Source of the DNA: Thalassia testudinum | Lineage: Eukaryota; Streptophyta; Magnoliopsida; Alismatales; Hydrocharitaceae | Reading direction: 5' to 3' | Length of the DNA stretch: 64,000 nucleotides | Assembly (NCBI GenBank): GCA_037157565.1 | Contig: JAZHRO010000013.1 | Location: 31,128,501 to 31,192,500, forward strand | In this document: positions 26,301 to 41,300 of the stretch, in pieces | Layout of the letters: each line of letters starts with the position of its first letter | How positions within the stretch are numbered: the stretch's first letter is position 1 | Notes under the pieces: generated by a model | Told to the model about the DNA's origin: nothing | The model's database searches: none | Seen by the model: the letters and a program-made list of their open reading frames with translations, nothing else | Position numbers and translations under genes: made by a program

Positions 26301-29300
26301 ATATCCTCCCAAGCGCCACATCCTCCATTTCTTAAGACAAAAAAGCTAGTGATAGAAGTCTGCAAATGCCTTGCCAACCTATTGTCTCCCAGAAAGTGCA
26401 GCCTGGTCATTTGAGATATTGTTGATCCAAGTATTTTTCCTTCCATTAGCGCAGTTGTGGAAGAACTTGGTGTCCGAGTCACCCTCTAATCAAATCACAT
26501 TTTCTATTGCCCAGCTAGATTTCTACGCCAATTAGGCTAGAAGCATGATCATACAACATACATTTAGCATGTTTTACATTTTATATAGGCATGCATCTAA
26601 TTTTGCATAATTTATGTGATTTGCACTTATTAATGATATTTTGTGCCCACAGAATTGAAGGTTGAGAAAGAGAAAGAAGAAGAAAGAAAGAATTGTAGAA
26701 ATTGACCTAGAAATTTAAACTCAAGAGCTTCACAAACTCCATCTTAACAAAGCAAAAAGCTATCCTGCATCAACAATCAATAAGCTCCAGCTCTACACAA
26801 AAATCCACCTAGAGCCACCTTTGCATATCCTCCATGGCACCTTTAAGCTCCTCTCCCCAATTCCAACAAAGCCACCCTGATTATGGATGCACATTTCACC
26901 ATACCTAGATCCCTCTACCAATTAATATCCACTCGACCCAATACCAAGACCTCATCTTTAAATCTATACACACCTATCCATGACCATAATTGTTGGCACA
27001 CTCCACCATAAATTCCTGCCAATTCCAACACTCACCTTGATCTCCCCATATTGCCCCTCTCATGCTCTATAAAAGAAGCCAACATATCATTTGGAGGGGC
27101 AACTTTGGCTAGGAGAACAAAATAGGGACATTAGAACTTTAGGATGGTGAGGGGGCCTTAAGAGAGAATCCATTACCACCACCCTTCAAGCTCTTTCTCA
27201 CACCTATCACCTTTCCACCACCCACATCACTCACCCACCATAGTTGGAGCATCTCTGGAGCAAGCTACAATTAGGGAAGCTCTTTTTTCATGTCAAGGAG
27301 GAGGAGCAAAGAGGACAGCTACATCCTAGAAAAACATGCTTGCCGAGGAGAGGACTAGTTTCACCATTATCATCATCCAGACTTCCTTCATAAGCTTTCT
27401 TTTTCTCTCTCTCTCATTTTGTCTTGTAGTTCTTTCCATATGTTAGTTTAGTTGTGGTAGCACTTCATGTACTAGCTATTTTGTGCTTGTTTCTCTTCCA
27501 ATGAAAGCATAATTGAGTTTGTCATATGTCCCTCTTGAGCTTTCTACTGTTGGACATGTTTTTGGAGCCCTCTCCAACTACCACTAGCACACCATGGCTT
27601 TGGTGAGTTCAGAGAGTGGTAGCTTGTCACTTAGTTGCTTTGGATTCGTACCTCACAATACTCTCAACTCAATTCGAACTTACATTTATTTTTTCTTATT
27701 CGAAAAAGCCAAAAATATATATATAATATAAAAACCAAAAAGAAACAAAGGCATTTCAGATTTAATTTGATGAGCCTCGCCTCCTTGGATGACCCATATA
27801 CTCCTTATAGTTACGGTTTATAAATTTAAAAGTTGACGTCGATTTCGTGCTATAACGACTTACTTATTCCATTACAATTTCGACCGTTCACCCTCCTTAT
27901 GCCACAGCTACCTCGATATCTAGCCTTTTACTTACAATATTAGACTTGACGCTTTGGAAGAAAGGGCCATTAACTCCAAATCCTTTATTTTTATGCTACC
28001 AAGCATAGGTACATGTCTTGTGCATGATACTTAAGGATTTTTTGCTCATTAAATAGTGATATGCAACAACCTAAATCAAAAAAGCCCCCTCCAAATTATG
28101 CTTTTAATCAAGAGAAGATGAAGACCACTTGCCATGCTCAATGGACACTTGATCTTCCCTCCTTACCTTCCTTGGAGCTTCATCTTAATCTCCCCCTTCA
28201 CCAATTCTTCAACCCTCCTTCAAGCTTCAAAGGAGGAAGTTACAAGATGAGAAGTTTCCCTTTTTTTTTTTAGGGAAAAAGTGGAAGATTACTTGAGCGT
28301 GATAATCATCCGTAAATTGTATTAATGAAAAAAACGAATGGACTTACAAGTTTTGTGGCCAAAAACTAGAAAAACACCTCACCTCTCTAACCACATTGTC
28401 AACGCAACAACGCTCATTACGGAAGACCTTGCCATTCCCTTGTAGCCAAATGCTCCATATAATAGCAACAACCTAACACCACCCCACCATATCAAGATGA
28501 ATACGATCTCTGAAACTTATCCAGAATCTTTCAAAATCCATTGTGTCAACTATGCGGAGGTTGAACCGTGCCCAAACATCTCTAGAGAAGTCGCATTCAA
28601 AGAATAGATGTTGCACATCTTTATGAGCATTTTGACAAAGAGGACAAATAGTATCTCCATCCAGCACCCACTTAGATTTGTACATTCTTGTAACTATCCT
28701 GTCTCCTAAAGAACCAAAGGAAGAATCTTATCTTGAGAGGAATCTTAAATTTTCAAACTAATTTGGACTCTCCATCAATCAAATTGTGGTTAACACCATC
28801 GTTTGCAATCAACATGTATGCACGGTTAACCGAGAAGGTCCCATGCTTCCAGAGATGGCAATCCGATTCTACAGTAGTCGGGGACAGACCATGAATTGCT
28901 TGTAGCAGCTGCTGCAATTCATTGAAGGTGGTCTTAGATAAACCCTTAGGCAACCTGATATCCCCAACAATTAAGATTTACGTCCCATAAATCCTTAACC
29001 ATGACATCTTTATTAAGAATATGCTGAAAAAGTCTCTAGTATAACTCTGAAAAAGTCCCATTTTCAGACCAGTCATCATGCCAAAACCTGAAATTAATCC
29101 ATCACCCAAAGAAGGAATAAACTATTCCGAAAATTTCGATACCAAGGGTCTAATGGAATGCCAAACTGCAGAAACACCATTCATATTAACATCAGCCCTC
29201 TATATCAAGTTCATACTGTCACCATAAGAATCTTTAAATATGGAATTAACCATATATCTTTCCTTAGATGGTAATATGACCACCCATTTCAGCAGTAAGG

Positions 29301-32300
29301 CTTTGTTAAAATGCAATAAATGATGAACTCCAAGCCCACCTTCTTTCTTCAGCTTACAAATCTCATTCCAAGTAACAAGTTGGGCAAATCTACCCACAAA
29401 ATCAGGCCCTTTACAAAAGAATATCTTCCAGATCATATCAATTTGTTTTAGGACTTTTTTGTAGGTGAAAATAATGACAGGAAGAACACCGGGATCGAGG
29501 AGAGGACGAATTTAAGAAGCACCAATCTTCCTCCTCTGGACAGAAGCTTACCACTCCAAGAAGAAAGCCAATAGGAAAATTTTTCAATCAACAACTTCCA
29601 ATCCGGCGAAGTTAATCTTTTTCCTTTCAAAGGAAGTCCAAAACATTAGACTCCAATGTCCCCATATTATAAGGAACCAGACTTAATTTGTTTGTGTTAA
29701 TTTTCAAACCCGAGATTGCTAAAAGAATTCTCACTAAAGAGGACACGTCTTGCCTCCCTCCTTCCTTCAATGAAAAACGTAGTATCATCAGCACATTAAA
29801 GGATGGGAGTTAGAACTCTTCCATCACCAATAGTTGTGAAGCCTTGAAAAAAACCACCATTGCAAGCTTTGAATGGAATGGTTGCAAGAGAATCCACTGC
29901 AATGTTGAATAATGTTGGAGCTAACGAGCATCCCTGACACCTCTTTGCATTGTATCCAAGAACCATTTTCTTTCCCATTAATCAACACCAAAAGGGATGA
30001 AGTAGTTACACATCTCTTCATTAACATCATCCAAAGATTTGGAAAACCTCTTCTCTTCAAAATCTCCCATAAATTGCTCCATGAGATAGAGTCACAAGTC
30101 TTTGAAAAATCAACTTTCCAAAGAAAAGAGGAGCACCTCCTCCTCTTCCAGGCTATTAAGAACTCCTTGGCAAGAACATACGAATCTTGTAGGGATCTCC
30201 CTTTAATAAAAGCAAGATGAGAAGTTTCTACAACAAAGAAGTAAAAAGAAAGAGGGAATTGGTTATGTAAATACTAGCCATGACCTCCATTATATGAAGT
30301 GTCGCTTTTGGTTCATTTGCGTGAGTGTCCTGTTTAGTGAATATGATCACCTTTCCACAGGTTCATTTCTTTTACACTTATGTCCTTTCCACTATTCCAC
30401 TCATTCCCTTTTATTGAAGTCGTTTAGTACTCTAATCACTTTTATCTAGGGTCAATTAAGGTAGTTCATAGTTTCTATACTTCAGTTATTACACACAGCA
30501 TGTTTGATATCTATGCTCCATCACGGGAGAGAGTATCAAAGTAGAAGATTTACTCTATCTTATTGTGTTTTATCTAGGCATCTTTGTAGGTCCCTATGTC
30601 TCTATATAAATCGAGACCAAGGCTTCTTTATTCAATAAGACATTACATCCTCAACAAAACATTTATCAAGCAATATAACCATAACCTTGTAACTTCGTTC
30701 ATTTCCAAATATTTTGACGAAATTCCAAGGTTTCCTCAGCAGTTTCTCTGGCATGCCACCAAAATGCCTAATTTGAAGCATCAAAACCACTAACAGCAAT
30801 GACAATTTTCCAAAATTTCTGCAGCATGCCTCTGAAATTCGCATTTCCCAGAACATTGAAGGGATGTTGAAATCAAAATTGAAAACCTATGTTCAAGTCT
30901 GGCATTATTTCAAAGGAATGGAACTGGTTATGAAAAACTGAGCGCGAGAGAGAGCGATAGGTGGGGCGAAAGGAAGGGTGACCGCAGGGAGGGAGTGAAG
31001 GGAGAGGAGAGGTACCCGTCTGTGAGAGAGGGAGAGGGTGTGAGGCCCGAGGTTGATGCGGGCTGGTCAGTGGTGACGAGGTGGAGGAGGGAGAACAGGA
31101 GTTCGGCTGGTCCCCAGAAGGTCCCTCGTGCGGGAGGAGGTGCGGCGGAGAGGAAGAAGTGTTTCAGATGTTTGGGGGTTGATCATTAGGTGCAAGAATG
31201 CCGTGAGCCGTGGCGTTGTTGGAGTTGTGGAGGTTTGGGGCACAGGAGTTTCAACTACCGTGGTGGTCGTGATAGAAGAGTGGGGAGGCTACAGCCACCG
31301 CCGCCCGAGGGACTGCCGCAAGCAAAGGTCGATGTGCCATGGTCGGAGGGGGTTAGATGCCTAAAGGAGGAGGTGGAGGGTGGGCTAGTAGGTGAGGTTC
31401 TTGGCAAGTGGTTGACTAAGGCGATGGTGGAGGAGGTTTTGGGCTGGGACTCGAAGCGGGAAGGCGTTAGGGTTTTGATGTTGGAAGGCAGGCGTTTCTT
31501 GGTCCTCGACCTCCCTGTCGAGCGGAGGGAGGAGCTTTACTTCTTGGAGGTCGACACCAAGATGAGGAGGTGGAGATGACGACGGCCGTCCCCACACGAT
31601 GGAACATCAGTGGAGAGGCCGCCAGAGAGACCAGTGTTCGAGGTGGCCATCGAAGGGATCCCCTGGTGGTTGAGGTCAGTGGAGGTGGTGGGCGCGGTCG
31701 TATCGCCTTTCGCTCGCCTCAAGAGATTTTGGCGATCGGCCTGTCAGGGGTCCGGTGGTAGCGAAGGTCGAAATGAAGGTCGGAGCAAGGTTGGAGAAGA
31801 TCATGCTATGACTAGGGAGCTCCTCTTGGATCGTCTCTTGCACGACTCGGGGAGGTCGTCAGGGAGCCTTGGCGGTGGCCGGAGCGACGGTGCCGGTGAG
31901 GAGGAACGTTAAGCGTTGCCTGGTGAGGGCGAGGGCGACTCGATCAATCACTGACGTGAATCCGAAGCCCGAGAGATTCACACAAACCTCATCTGCCCCG
32001 CTGGCTCGCCAGAGATTGGCGCTGGTCCGGCAGCTTCGTGAGCGGAAGAGGCAGGGAAGACCATTGACAAGGGAAAGCTGGCAAGGGCTCTTAAAGGAGC
32101 CACGTCGTCAGCACGTGCGAAGGCACGCTCACGTGATTGGAGCGCAAAGTCGAATCTGAATGCGGGATCCAATGGCAACCCTTGGTCGGATCCGAAAGAT
32201 GTGAGGACCCAAACTCGAACCCCGTTGGGTGACTGCTCGGAGGAGCGGAGCCCCATCGATCCCTCAACTTCAAAAGGCAAAGCTGATCAGTGTGAGGCTG

Positions 32301-35300
32301 GTGAAGCTGGGGAAGAGGAACGCGGTCGAGCCTCAACCGGGGTGGAAGGCGAGGCCTCCCCTTCTGCATCTCCGGTGAGAGGGATAGGAATGATGGCGGA
32401 GGCGCCATCTACATCGAGAGAGGTGCCCGATGGATAGAGGGCCGACGAGGCTGACCTCAAGGGTCAGCGCGAGGTGGAGGATGCCATGCTACATGGTGGT
32501 GATCCGGGGGATGCTTCTTCGCAGCGGCAATTGGTGTGCTTTTCGACGTCGCCCTAGGTCAAGGAGGAGATAACTTTAACAAGGTGGAGACCGAGAATGG
32601 TGCAAGGCAGCAGAAGCGAGCCCTTCGGTACAAGAGATGGAGATTTCGTGGAGCCAAGAGACCGAGAATGTGGTTGATGGTTGAGGCGAGGCGCCACAGC
32701 TGCCGCGTCAGACGATGTTGTTGGATCATGAAGATGGCGAGGTGAGTAGGACAGCGGAGGCGTGTGGTTTCCGGCAGTCCACGGAGGAGGCCTACATTCT
32801 TTGTTAAATGAGTGGAGTATTGACGTGGAATGTGCAGGGTCTCAATGACCCGGCTAGAAGGGCGTCACTGGGGCACTATATTAATATGTGGAAAGCTGAT
32901 GTCGTGTTGCTTCAAGAGACGAAGTTGGCCGGGTGCGATGCCTGAACTTGGAAGGAGATTGGGGGTTCCTGGATGGAGGGGTTTTGGTCCCTTGGGGCAA
33001 CCGGCCGCTCGGGAGGGTAGATTTTGGGATGGCGGGAAGATGTCTTCTCCTTGGATGAGTTGCACTGTAGGGAACATGTCATCTCTGCGAGGTTGATCAG
33101 GAGGATGAGCGGCGCCAAGATGTGTGTTACAGGAGTGTACGGTCCGTTGGATGCCCAGGCCAAAGGAATCATGTGGGAGGAGCTCACGACCGTCGCAGCG
33201 GATTGTCATGGTTTTCCCTGGCTGCTTGGAGGGGATTTCAACATCACTTTACAGATGGCGGACAGGCCTGGAGGCCGGGGCAGGCAAGATTCCGAGTCGG
33301 ATCTTTTTGTGGATTTTGTGGCTACACATGGCTTAGTGGATCTGGTTCCAGCATCCTGTGCCTATACATGGAGGAATAACAGTGGCCAGATGTCCAAGAT
33401 TGACAAATTCCTCTGCAACGTGCAACTAACGGAATCAATTCCGGTTGCGGACATGTCAGCCTTGGAGAGGCCTTTCTCTGATCACACGCCCCTCATATAC
33501 AGGTCTAATGAGGGGGCATCCCTTGGCATGTACTTTAAATTTGACAGATCTTGGTTGTTGAAAGAGGGGTTCCGGGGTATGGTGGAGAAGTGGAAGTCCA
33601 TGGCGGTAGAGGGATCTGCTGCGTGTTGCCTGGCAAAGAAGTTGGGTTTGCTGCGTGATCACCTGAGGGCGTACAGGAGAGAGATCAGAGCATCCAGGAG
33701 AAATAGGAAGGAGGAGGCACTGGTGAAGATTACCAAGATCGATAGGTAGGAGGACCAAGCCCCTATATCTTCAGAAGATAGGGAGGCTAGAGTGAGGGTG
33801 ACACGTGTGGTTCAGAAGGAGGACAAGAAGGAAGAGGTGGAGTGGAAGACGAGGTCGAGGCAGAGATTGCTGAAGGAGGGTGACTCCAATACCAGATTTT
33901 TTCACCAAATGACATCTGCCAAAAGGAGGAGAAATTGAATAGACAGGATGTTGATCCATGGGGTCAACTTTGTTGGTAGGGAGGAGGTGGGTCGAGCAGC
34001 TGCAGATTACTTCAGGGAGTTCACTAGGAGGTGCGTCGGGGGGGTTGGAGGTGGAGAGGGGAGGATGTTCAGCATGCCACAGAGGCCCAGGCAGGGAGTC
34101 TCACAGATGGTTTCACAGAGGAAGAGGGTAAGGCAAGTAGTGTGGAGCCTGAACGCGGAGGGATGTCCTGACCCGAACGATTTCCCTGTCTTCTTTTTCA
34201 GGGAATTCTGGCACCTGGTAGGGGCAAAGGTGATGCAAATGATGGAGTTTGCAGCCGGGAACAGAGGTTTTGATAAATTGAACAGATTCTATCTGTTTCT
34301 ACTTCCTAAGAAGGAAGGGGCGGAGGCAATCCAGGATTTCAAACCAATTGCGCTCTCAAATGTTGTATATCTTATTGTTGCAAAGGTCCTGGCGAATAGA
34401 CTCAAGGTCATTCTTGGAGACCTGAACTCACCTATCCAGATGGCTTTCATCCCGGGGAGAGGAATTCTGGACGATTTTGTGGCTGCCATGGAGGCCCTAG
34501 CCCTCTGGAGGAGGAAGATGAGGGCCTTATTGTGGAAAGTTGATACCAGTAAGACTTACGATACGATGCAGTGGGAGTTTGTGTAGGTCTCCCAGAGGAG
34601 GAGGGGGTTTCCTGCGGTATGGATTGATTGGATGAAGAGGTGTGTGACAACATCATCTTTTTCGATCCTGGTCAATGGGAACCCGACGGGGAGATGGGTG
34701 CAACCCAGGAAGGGGGTCAAGCAGCGTTGCCTCCTTGCACCTACGTTGTTTGTGTTGACGGAGGACACACTGGCACGGGCTACACAGAAGGCCTGCGATA
34801 GGGATCTGGTCAAGGGTTTCATGATTAGTGAGGATAAGGAGATGGCGATCCTATAGTATGCTGATGACACCTTATTCCTGATTGAAGGAACGGAGTTAGA
34901 GGCCAAGAGGATGATAATCCTTTTGGAACCTTTTGGCGAAGCGTCGGGATTGCAGATTAATTATCAAAAATCAACCTTTGTCCCGTTCAACTTGTCAGCT
35001 GCAGAGGTGAAGAGAGTGAGGGGGACCTTGGAGACAGAGGTGGGTTCTCTGCCTCTGGTGTATCTGGGCCTTCCGTTGTCAGATCAACGTCTCAAGGTAC
35101 AGGATTGAATTCCTCTGTTGGAGAGGATGGAAGGTAGGTTGATTGGATGGTCCTCCAGACTCCTTTCTAGAGGTGGGAGATTGGTCCTTGTTAAAGCAAT
35201 GCTGGACTCCATTCCGTCGTATTTTCTTTCAGTTTTCAGACTGCTGCGCCAGATTGAGAAGGTATCCAGTTTGATGAGGGATTTCTTCTGGGCCAATGCA

Positions 35301-38300
35301 TGGTCGACAGGAAGGGAGGCAAGGTTGGTAGCTTGGGAGGAAATTTGCAAGCCGCTTCAGGAAGAGGGTCTGGGGGTTAGAAATGTAGATAAGGTGAATA
35401 TCAGCCTCCTGACCAAATAGATAGCGAGATTGGTAGGGCCAAAGCGAGGGCTCTTCGGAGATGTTATGCAACAGTGTTACGGCCCTTTCATCTCTTGGGA
35501 GCCTTTGGAGTCCCCCCTCCAGGGCCTCCCAATTCCTTAAGGGCTTGGCGTCGATGATGGCAAAGGAGCGAGATTTCTTCTCTCCCATGCTTGGGAGGGG
35601 TGATGCTTTCTGTTTTTAGCAGGACGACTGGCAAGGGGTGGCTCGACCCTCGCGGAGAGATTCCCTCGCCTTGTTAGGGGTGTGGTGGATCCATCTTCTA
35701 TGGTGGTAGGTTGTTGGGATGGGACGTGGTGTACAACTTTTCGAGGAGGGCTTTCTAACCAGAGGTGTAAGGAGTTCCAACGTCTGCTACAGGAACTAAA
35801 GGGTTAGGCACCAGAGGAGGTTGATGATGGTTTTCATTAGGAAGGAGATTTTTTTGTGGCAAAAGTCTTCCGTAGGTTGGGGTGTGGCATGACCAACCAC
35901 GACATTGATTTGTTGAGAGACTGCAATCTAATGTGGAAGGCAAAATGTCCTCTGAAGGTGAAGATTTTTGCTTGGCTGGTGAGGAGAAGAATTTTGACGA
36001 ACCAGGGGAGAGGTAGATGCGCTCATTTAGATGATCTCGCTTGCCCCCTTTGCAGTGGAGCAGAGGAAGATATCCAGTACCTTTTTTTTTCAGTGTCCAT
36101 TTGTGGCGCAGGTTTGGTAGCAGATGGGAATCAACTGGATTGCCCATCAACATACTGGTAGCTTATGGGAATCTTTCCACCAGGGTAATGCCTACGGAGG
36201 AGAATTTGCCTTTAGATCCAAGAAGGATAGAGCGAAGGTCTTGGCGATCCTTTGAGGCATGTGGCTAAGGAGGAATGGGGTGATCTTTAGGGAGGAGAGG
36301 CCTTATGTTGAAATTTTTGTTTCAGCTATCTCTTCTCAAGTGGTGTTTTGGGATCTACCATGTAATCTTGATGTAACCTGTTTTATTGGAATGAAATAAT
36401 TTTGGGTGGTTATCAATCGAATAACCGTCCTTTCGCTTTTCAAAAAAAAAAATTCAAAGGAATGGCCGTATGCATTATGCTTGAAGGGCATCACCATAAT
36501 ATTTGAATATACTCGTATTATCAAGATTCAGCATATTAAGCATCTCAGTTCCTGATTTTTGAAAGGTACCTCAGCTCCTTATTGTGGCAAAAACTTTAGA
36601 TAGAGTTGAAGAAAAGAATGATTCTTATTATTACCAAGTCGTCCCTACACCTCTTTATATAGAGAGGTGGGGGAAAAAAGCAACATAAGACCACTAAGGA
36701 AAAATAAAATAGTAAATAACCCCTCAATAAGAAGCGTAACTCAACACTCCCCCTCAAGCTGGAGCATATACATCTATCATGTTCAGCTTGTTTCTACACT
36801 TCTTAAACTGGGGGCGAGACAGCAGCTTGGTAAATATATCAGCAGTCTAGTCTGCGGAGGCAAAACAAGTAGTACGAAGCAAACCATGTTGAATCAAACT
36901 CCTCGTGTAATGACAATCCACTTCCACATGTTTTGTTCTCTCGTGGAACATAGGAATGTTTGTAATGTAAGTGGCAACCCGGTTGTTACAGTGTATCTCC
37001 ATAGGCTCCTAAACATCAACATGAAGATCCTGTAACAGAGACCTGATCCATATCATCTCAACTGCAATATGTGCCATGGCCCTACACTTAGACCCAACAC
37101 TAGTGCGTGAAACAACATTCTGTTTCTTGCTCCTCCAAGTCACCAAGTTCCCAACTACAACGGTACAGAAGATAGTGGTAGATCGCCCGTCACCAACATC
37201 ACTTGCATAATCTACATTTGAGTGGCAACAACAAACATAAGTGCATTCTTCTGAAAAAGAATGCCTCTATCTGGACATCCGTTGACGTACCTCAACACCT
37301 GCATCACAGCCTACCAATGAACATCACTGGACTTATCTAAGAACTGACTTAGCATACCCACGACAAAGCTAATATCTGGCCTAGTGATAGTCAGATATAA
37401 CTTCCCCACCAGTTGTCGATATGCCTTCTTGTCTTTTAGCTTCATAGTACATCAAAAACATGAATTTTAGGATCCATTAAAATATTAGCATCTTTAGATC
37501 CTAACATGCCTATCCCCTAAAGAATATCAAGGGCATACTTCCTCTACGACATAATTGTCCCTTGTGGCAAACTCAATGCCCAAAATATATGTCAGCTTCC
37601 CAAGATCTTTCATAACAAACTGGTGTGCCAAGTACTCATTCGCCTGAGATATACCCTCTGCATCATCACCTGTGAGAATAAGGTCGTCCACATACACAAG
37701 TAAAGCTATTGTACCCCTGATGGTCTTCCTCACAAATAGTGAATGGCCAGATGAAGATCTCTGCATCCTAATAACAAACAACACCTCAAACAGGCACTAA
37801 AACCAGGCTCGGGGGCTCTGCTTAAGATCATAAATGGCCTTACGAAACCTGCATACACACTCCTAAACCTTGAAGCCAAGCGGCTACTGTATATAGATCT
37901 CTTCCTCCAAGTCTCCATAAAAAAATACATTTTTGACATCCAGCTGATGTAACTATCATCCATAATGAGCTGCAACAAAAATAAGAATGCAAACAGTGGA
38001 GAGTCGTGCAACAGGAGAGAACTTGTCAAAGAAATCCATCCCATAGGTCTAAGTGAATCCTTTAGCCACAAAGCAGGCCTTATACCTTAAAATAGACTCA
38101 TCTAGGTTGTATTTCAAAGCAAATACTCATCTGACTCCAACAAGGTGCGCGCCAAATAATAGAGGTGGCAGTTCCCAGGTACCTCTGGTAGTAAGTGCAG
38201 ACATCTCCATAGCTACCTTCCAATGTGGATGTAGTAGAGCCTGCTGATACGAGATAGGTAACTCAGCACTGGATACAGCAGCTTTGAATGCACGAAACTC

Positions 38301-41300
38301 TGAACTTAAGAGAATCAACAGAAACAACACTCAGCAACACGATATTGTGCATAAGATCATGGAGCCTTCCTGATAGCAATAAGGATATCCTCATCAGTAC
38401 TCATGGAATAAGGACCTGGAGAAACATCTACAGGTGACGGACTCTCAACCTCTACACCTGCTGACATTGTACCTGAAGAAGAAGCTTCAGGAGTAGAAGT
38501 AGCCTCCAGGTTATCAACACTAACCTGAGGAGTCTGTGGAATAGACAGAGGGGGCTTTGCCCTATAGACAACTGGCAACTAATAGGTGTGACCCTTGAAG
38601 GTCCTTCATCTGCTGGTACTGACCTGAATGTGCTGGTAGATGGGTCAGTAGCCTAAGAGGAGCTACTACCATCTGTGAATACACCAAATGGTATAAGAGC
38701 AACTGATATAGAAGCACACTCCGGCACACTTTGCACCTACCTGGCAACAGCAAAAAAATAGGGTACAACTTCATGAAGGTGACATCTGCACTGATGTAAT
38801 GTCTCTGGTGTAGGGGATCAAAACGCCGATACCCCTTCTGAGTACGAGAGTAGCCAAGAAACACACACTTGACTACTCTAGGTGCTAATTTATCTTGCCC
38901 AGGTCCAAGAAGATGTACAAAAGCCGCACACCTAAATATCCTGGGTGGAAGTCAAACAACTCATCATCTAGATAGAGCACCTGCCACAGTATCTACTCGT
39001 GAATCACAGAGGAGGGTAATCTATTAATAAGATAAAAAGCTATGAGAACTGCATCTCTCCAGTAATTCTATGGTACACTGTTATGGATAAGAAGGGCTCT
39101 AGCCATATCAAGGATATATCTGTGCTTCCTTTCTGCAACTCCATTTTGCTAAGAGGTGTAAGGACACGAGATCTAATGAGTTATGCTGTGCAAACCATAG
39201 AATTCTACCAGTCGAGTACAAAACTCCAATGCATTATCAATTATAAGAGTCTTGATGTAGACATCAAACCGATCCTTTATCATCAATACAAACTTCTCAA
39301 TCAGCGGACCCACTTCAGACTTATTCTTCATCAGAAATAGCCAGGACAATCTAGAGAAATCATCTATCACAATCAAATAGTACCGATGTCCTACTCTATC
39401 AGGAGTCCCACTAAGACTCCAAACATCAAGATGCACTAACTGAAAACACGAAGACGAATGGTCCAATAGTAGTTAGAAAGGAAGATCTATAGTACTTCCC
39501 AAGTTGACATGCATCGCAGGTGAATTTTTTAGTTGGGGATACATGAGGAATAAGCCTCCGTAATTTCTCCAAAGAAGGATGGCCCAACCATCTTGCCACT
39601 GTAGAGAGCACTCACTGACGTGGTACTAACCCAACACATTGCAACCATGGGACCCTGTTGAAGTCGGTAAACACCTTCATATCTACTATCAATAGTCTTC
39701 CCTGTCATTCAATCCTAGAAATACATCCACTCATCAAAAATGACACGACAATTCATCTGCTTAATGATTTCATTGATAGAGAGTAAATTCATGGATAAAT
39801 CTAGAACAAACTGGACATGATTAAGCTGCATAGAAGGGGTAACATTAATTTTTCCCTGACCACTAAAAGAAGCAAGTCACCCAACAATCACCTGTACTGT
39901 ACGACCTCAAGAAATAGGTTGAATCTGCCCAAAACACTGCAGATTACCAGATGAATGATTGGAGGCACCTTAGTCAATCAACGTCACACCAGTAGTTGAA
40001 AGAGTATCGCCCACAGCGATTCCTAGCACACTCTCTAACTAGGATACTGCCATGTTCACTGAAACACTACCACAAACTGATTTCAATGCACCACAGAAAG
40101 GGTACACAACCCTAAACTTCTTCACAATCAAATCTGAAAAACTGATAGAAAATAGGGAATACACACCCCAAAAATCATAAAACAACGGGGAATACACCCC
40201 AAATCAAACCACAAGATCACAGAGAATCATACCACACGTAGGAAGGTTCTTGATTCAAAACTCAATCTCCACAACACTCAAGAACCTCCCTACAACGTGT
40301 TGGTGGCAAGCATCCTGCTCTCTGGTAACTTAGGCGGCGATTAGGAGAGAAGGCGGCGGTGGTGTGCTGCTCTAGAGTTGCACCGATAGCCTACAGGGCT
40401 GCAGCGGCGGTCAACCGAAGCTCAACAGCGCGATGCGGTGCTGCGGGAGACAAGGTGGCGCTACAATAGCGATCTGCTGGAGTGCAACAGCATGAGGTGA
40501 CATTGCGGGAGGTCACTTAACCCTCGGCGATGGCTATAGAGCAACAACGACGATGGCTACAACAACCCTAGGCGGCGCTGCTACAGTGCACCAGCAACGG
40601 CTACAGCAATGCAAGGAGGCGCTGCAGCAATGGGCGATGCTGCTGCTGTTACGACAGCGGAGAGCCGACGTTGCCGCCGGTGGTGGCGGTGGCGTCCGAC
40701 GATGGTGTGGCTTAAAGGTAGGGTTAAAGTTTATTTAGTGGTATCCCCAACCTAGTACTCCAATACCAAGTCGAAGAAAAGAATGATTCTTATTATTACC
40801 AAGTTATCCCTACATCTCTTTATATAGAGAGAGGTAGGGGAAAAAGCAACATGAGTCCACCAAAGAAAAATAAAATAGTAAATAACCCCTCAACAAGAAG
40901 CATAACTCAACAAAGAGCATACATTTTTCTAGGAGTAGGATAGAAAGGGGAAGAAGTGGCAACTTGGCTAGATGCGTAATAAAGAAGAGGGTTCGTCCAT
41001 AATATTTTGTTGGCCAATTGTCCTAAAGATTACTAACAAGACCAAATGTTGGTCATCCATGATATTATCAAGAAGATTGCATCACCAAGGCAATAAGTAA
41101 TTAGGAAACTACCAACTAAAGAGAACATGGTTGTGCTTTATTATTGTGAAGGAGGAAAAATTCACATGGACTGCCACATAGCATAATGGCCACGTGAACG
41201 GTCCACGTGATATGGTTCATGCGTCCAACAAGGCCACCGGCCTTGCTATTTTGTGGGTTTTCTTAGTTAGAAAGTTTTGCCAACTTATGACATTTATTTA

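Larger units (their letters stand above)
30922..36452 (+). mobile_element. Full-length plant LINE (L1 type), dead
   Basis: This 5.53-kb LINE is bounded by the target duplication TTCAAAGGAATGG at 30909-30921 and 36453-36465, with a poly-A tail at 36442-36452. It carries ORF1 (zinc-knuckle protein, 30995-32440) and ORF2 (endonuclease plus RT, from 32808). It is GC-richer than its surroundings. Both ORFs are interrupted, so it is inactive. It sits in the giant MSH4 intron in the opposite orientation to the gene. Confidence 0.94.
36604..40912 (-). mobile_element. Copia 5, gag-less, TG..CT LTRs
   Basis: Minus-strand copia with 3' LTR 36604-36746 and 5' LTR 40769-40912. The primer site TGGTATTGGAG abuts the 5' LTR, which ends ..CGACT (TG..CT type). 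Right to left come a GCAGC-rich leader (40310-40740), protease remnant, pre-integrase, integrase, RT and RNase H. No gag is recognisable between leader and protease. Flanking pentamers (GATAG, AAGAG) do not match, so the duplication has decayed or the ends recombined. Confidence 0.88.

Noticed and set aside
31978..33758. Several minus-strand ORFs of about 100 codons
   Set aside because: They lie in the GC-rich full-length LINE, where few stops occur by chance. The plus strand carries the recognisable domains.
36599..40917. Target duplication for copia 5
   Set aside because: Flanking pentamers GATAG and AAGAG differ at two positions, so no duplication is claimed.
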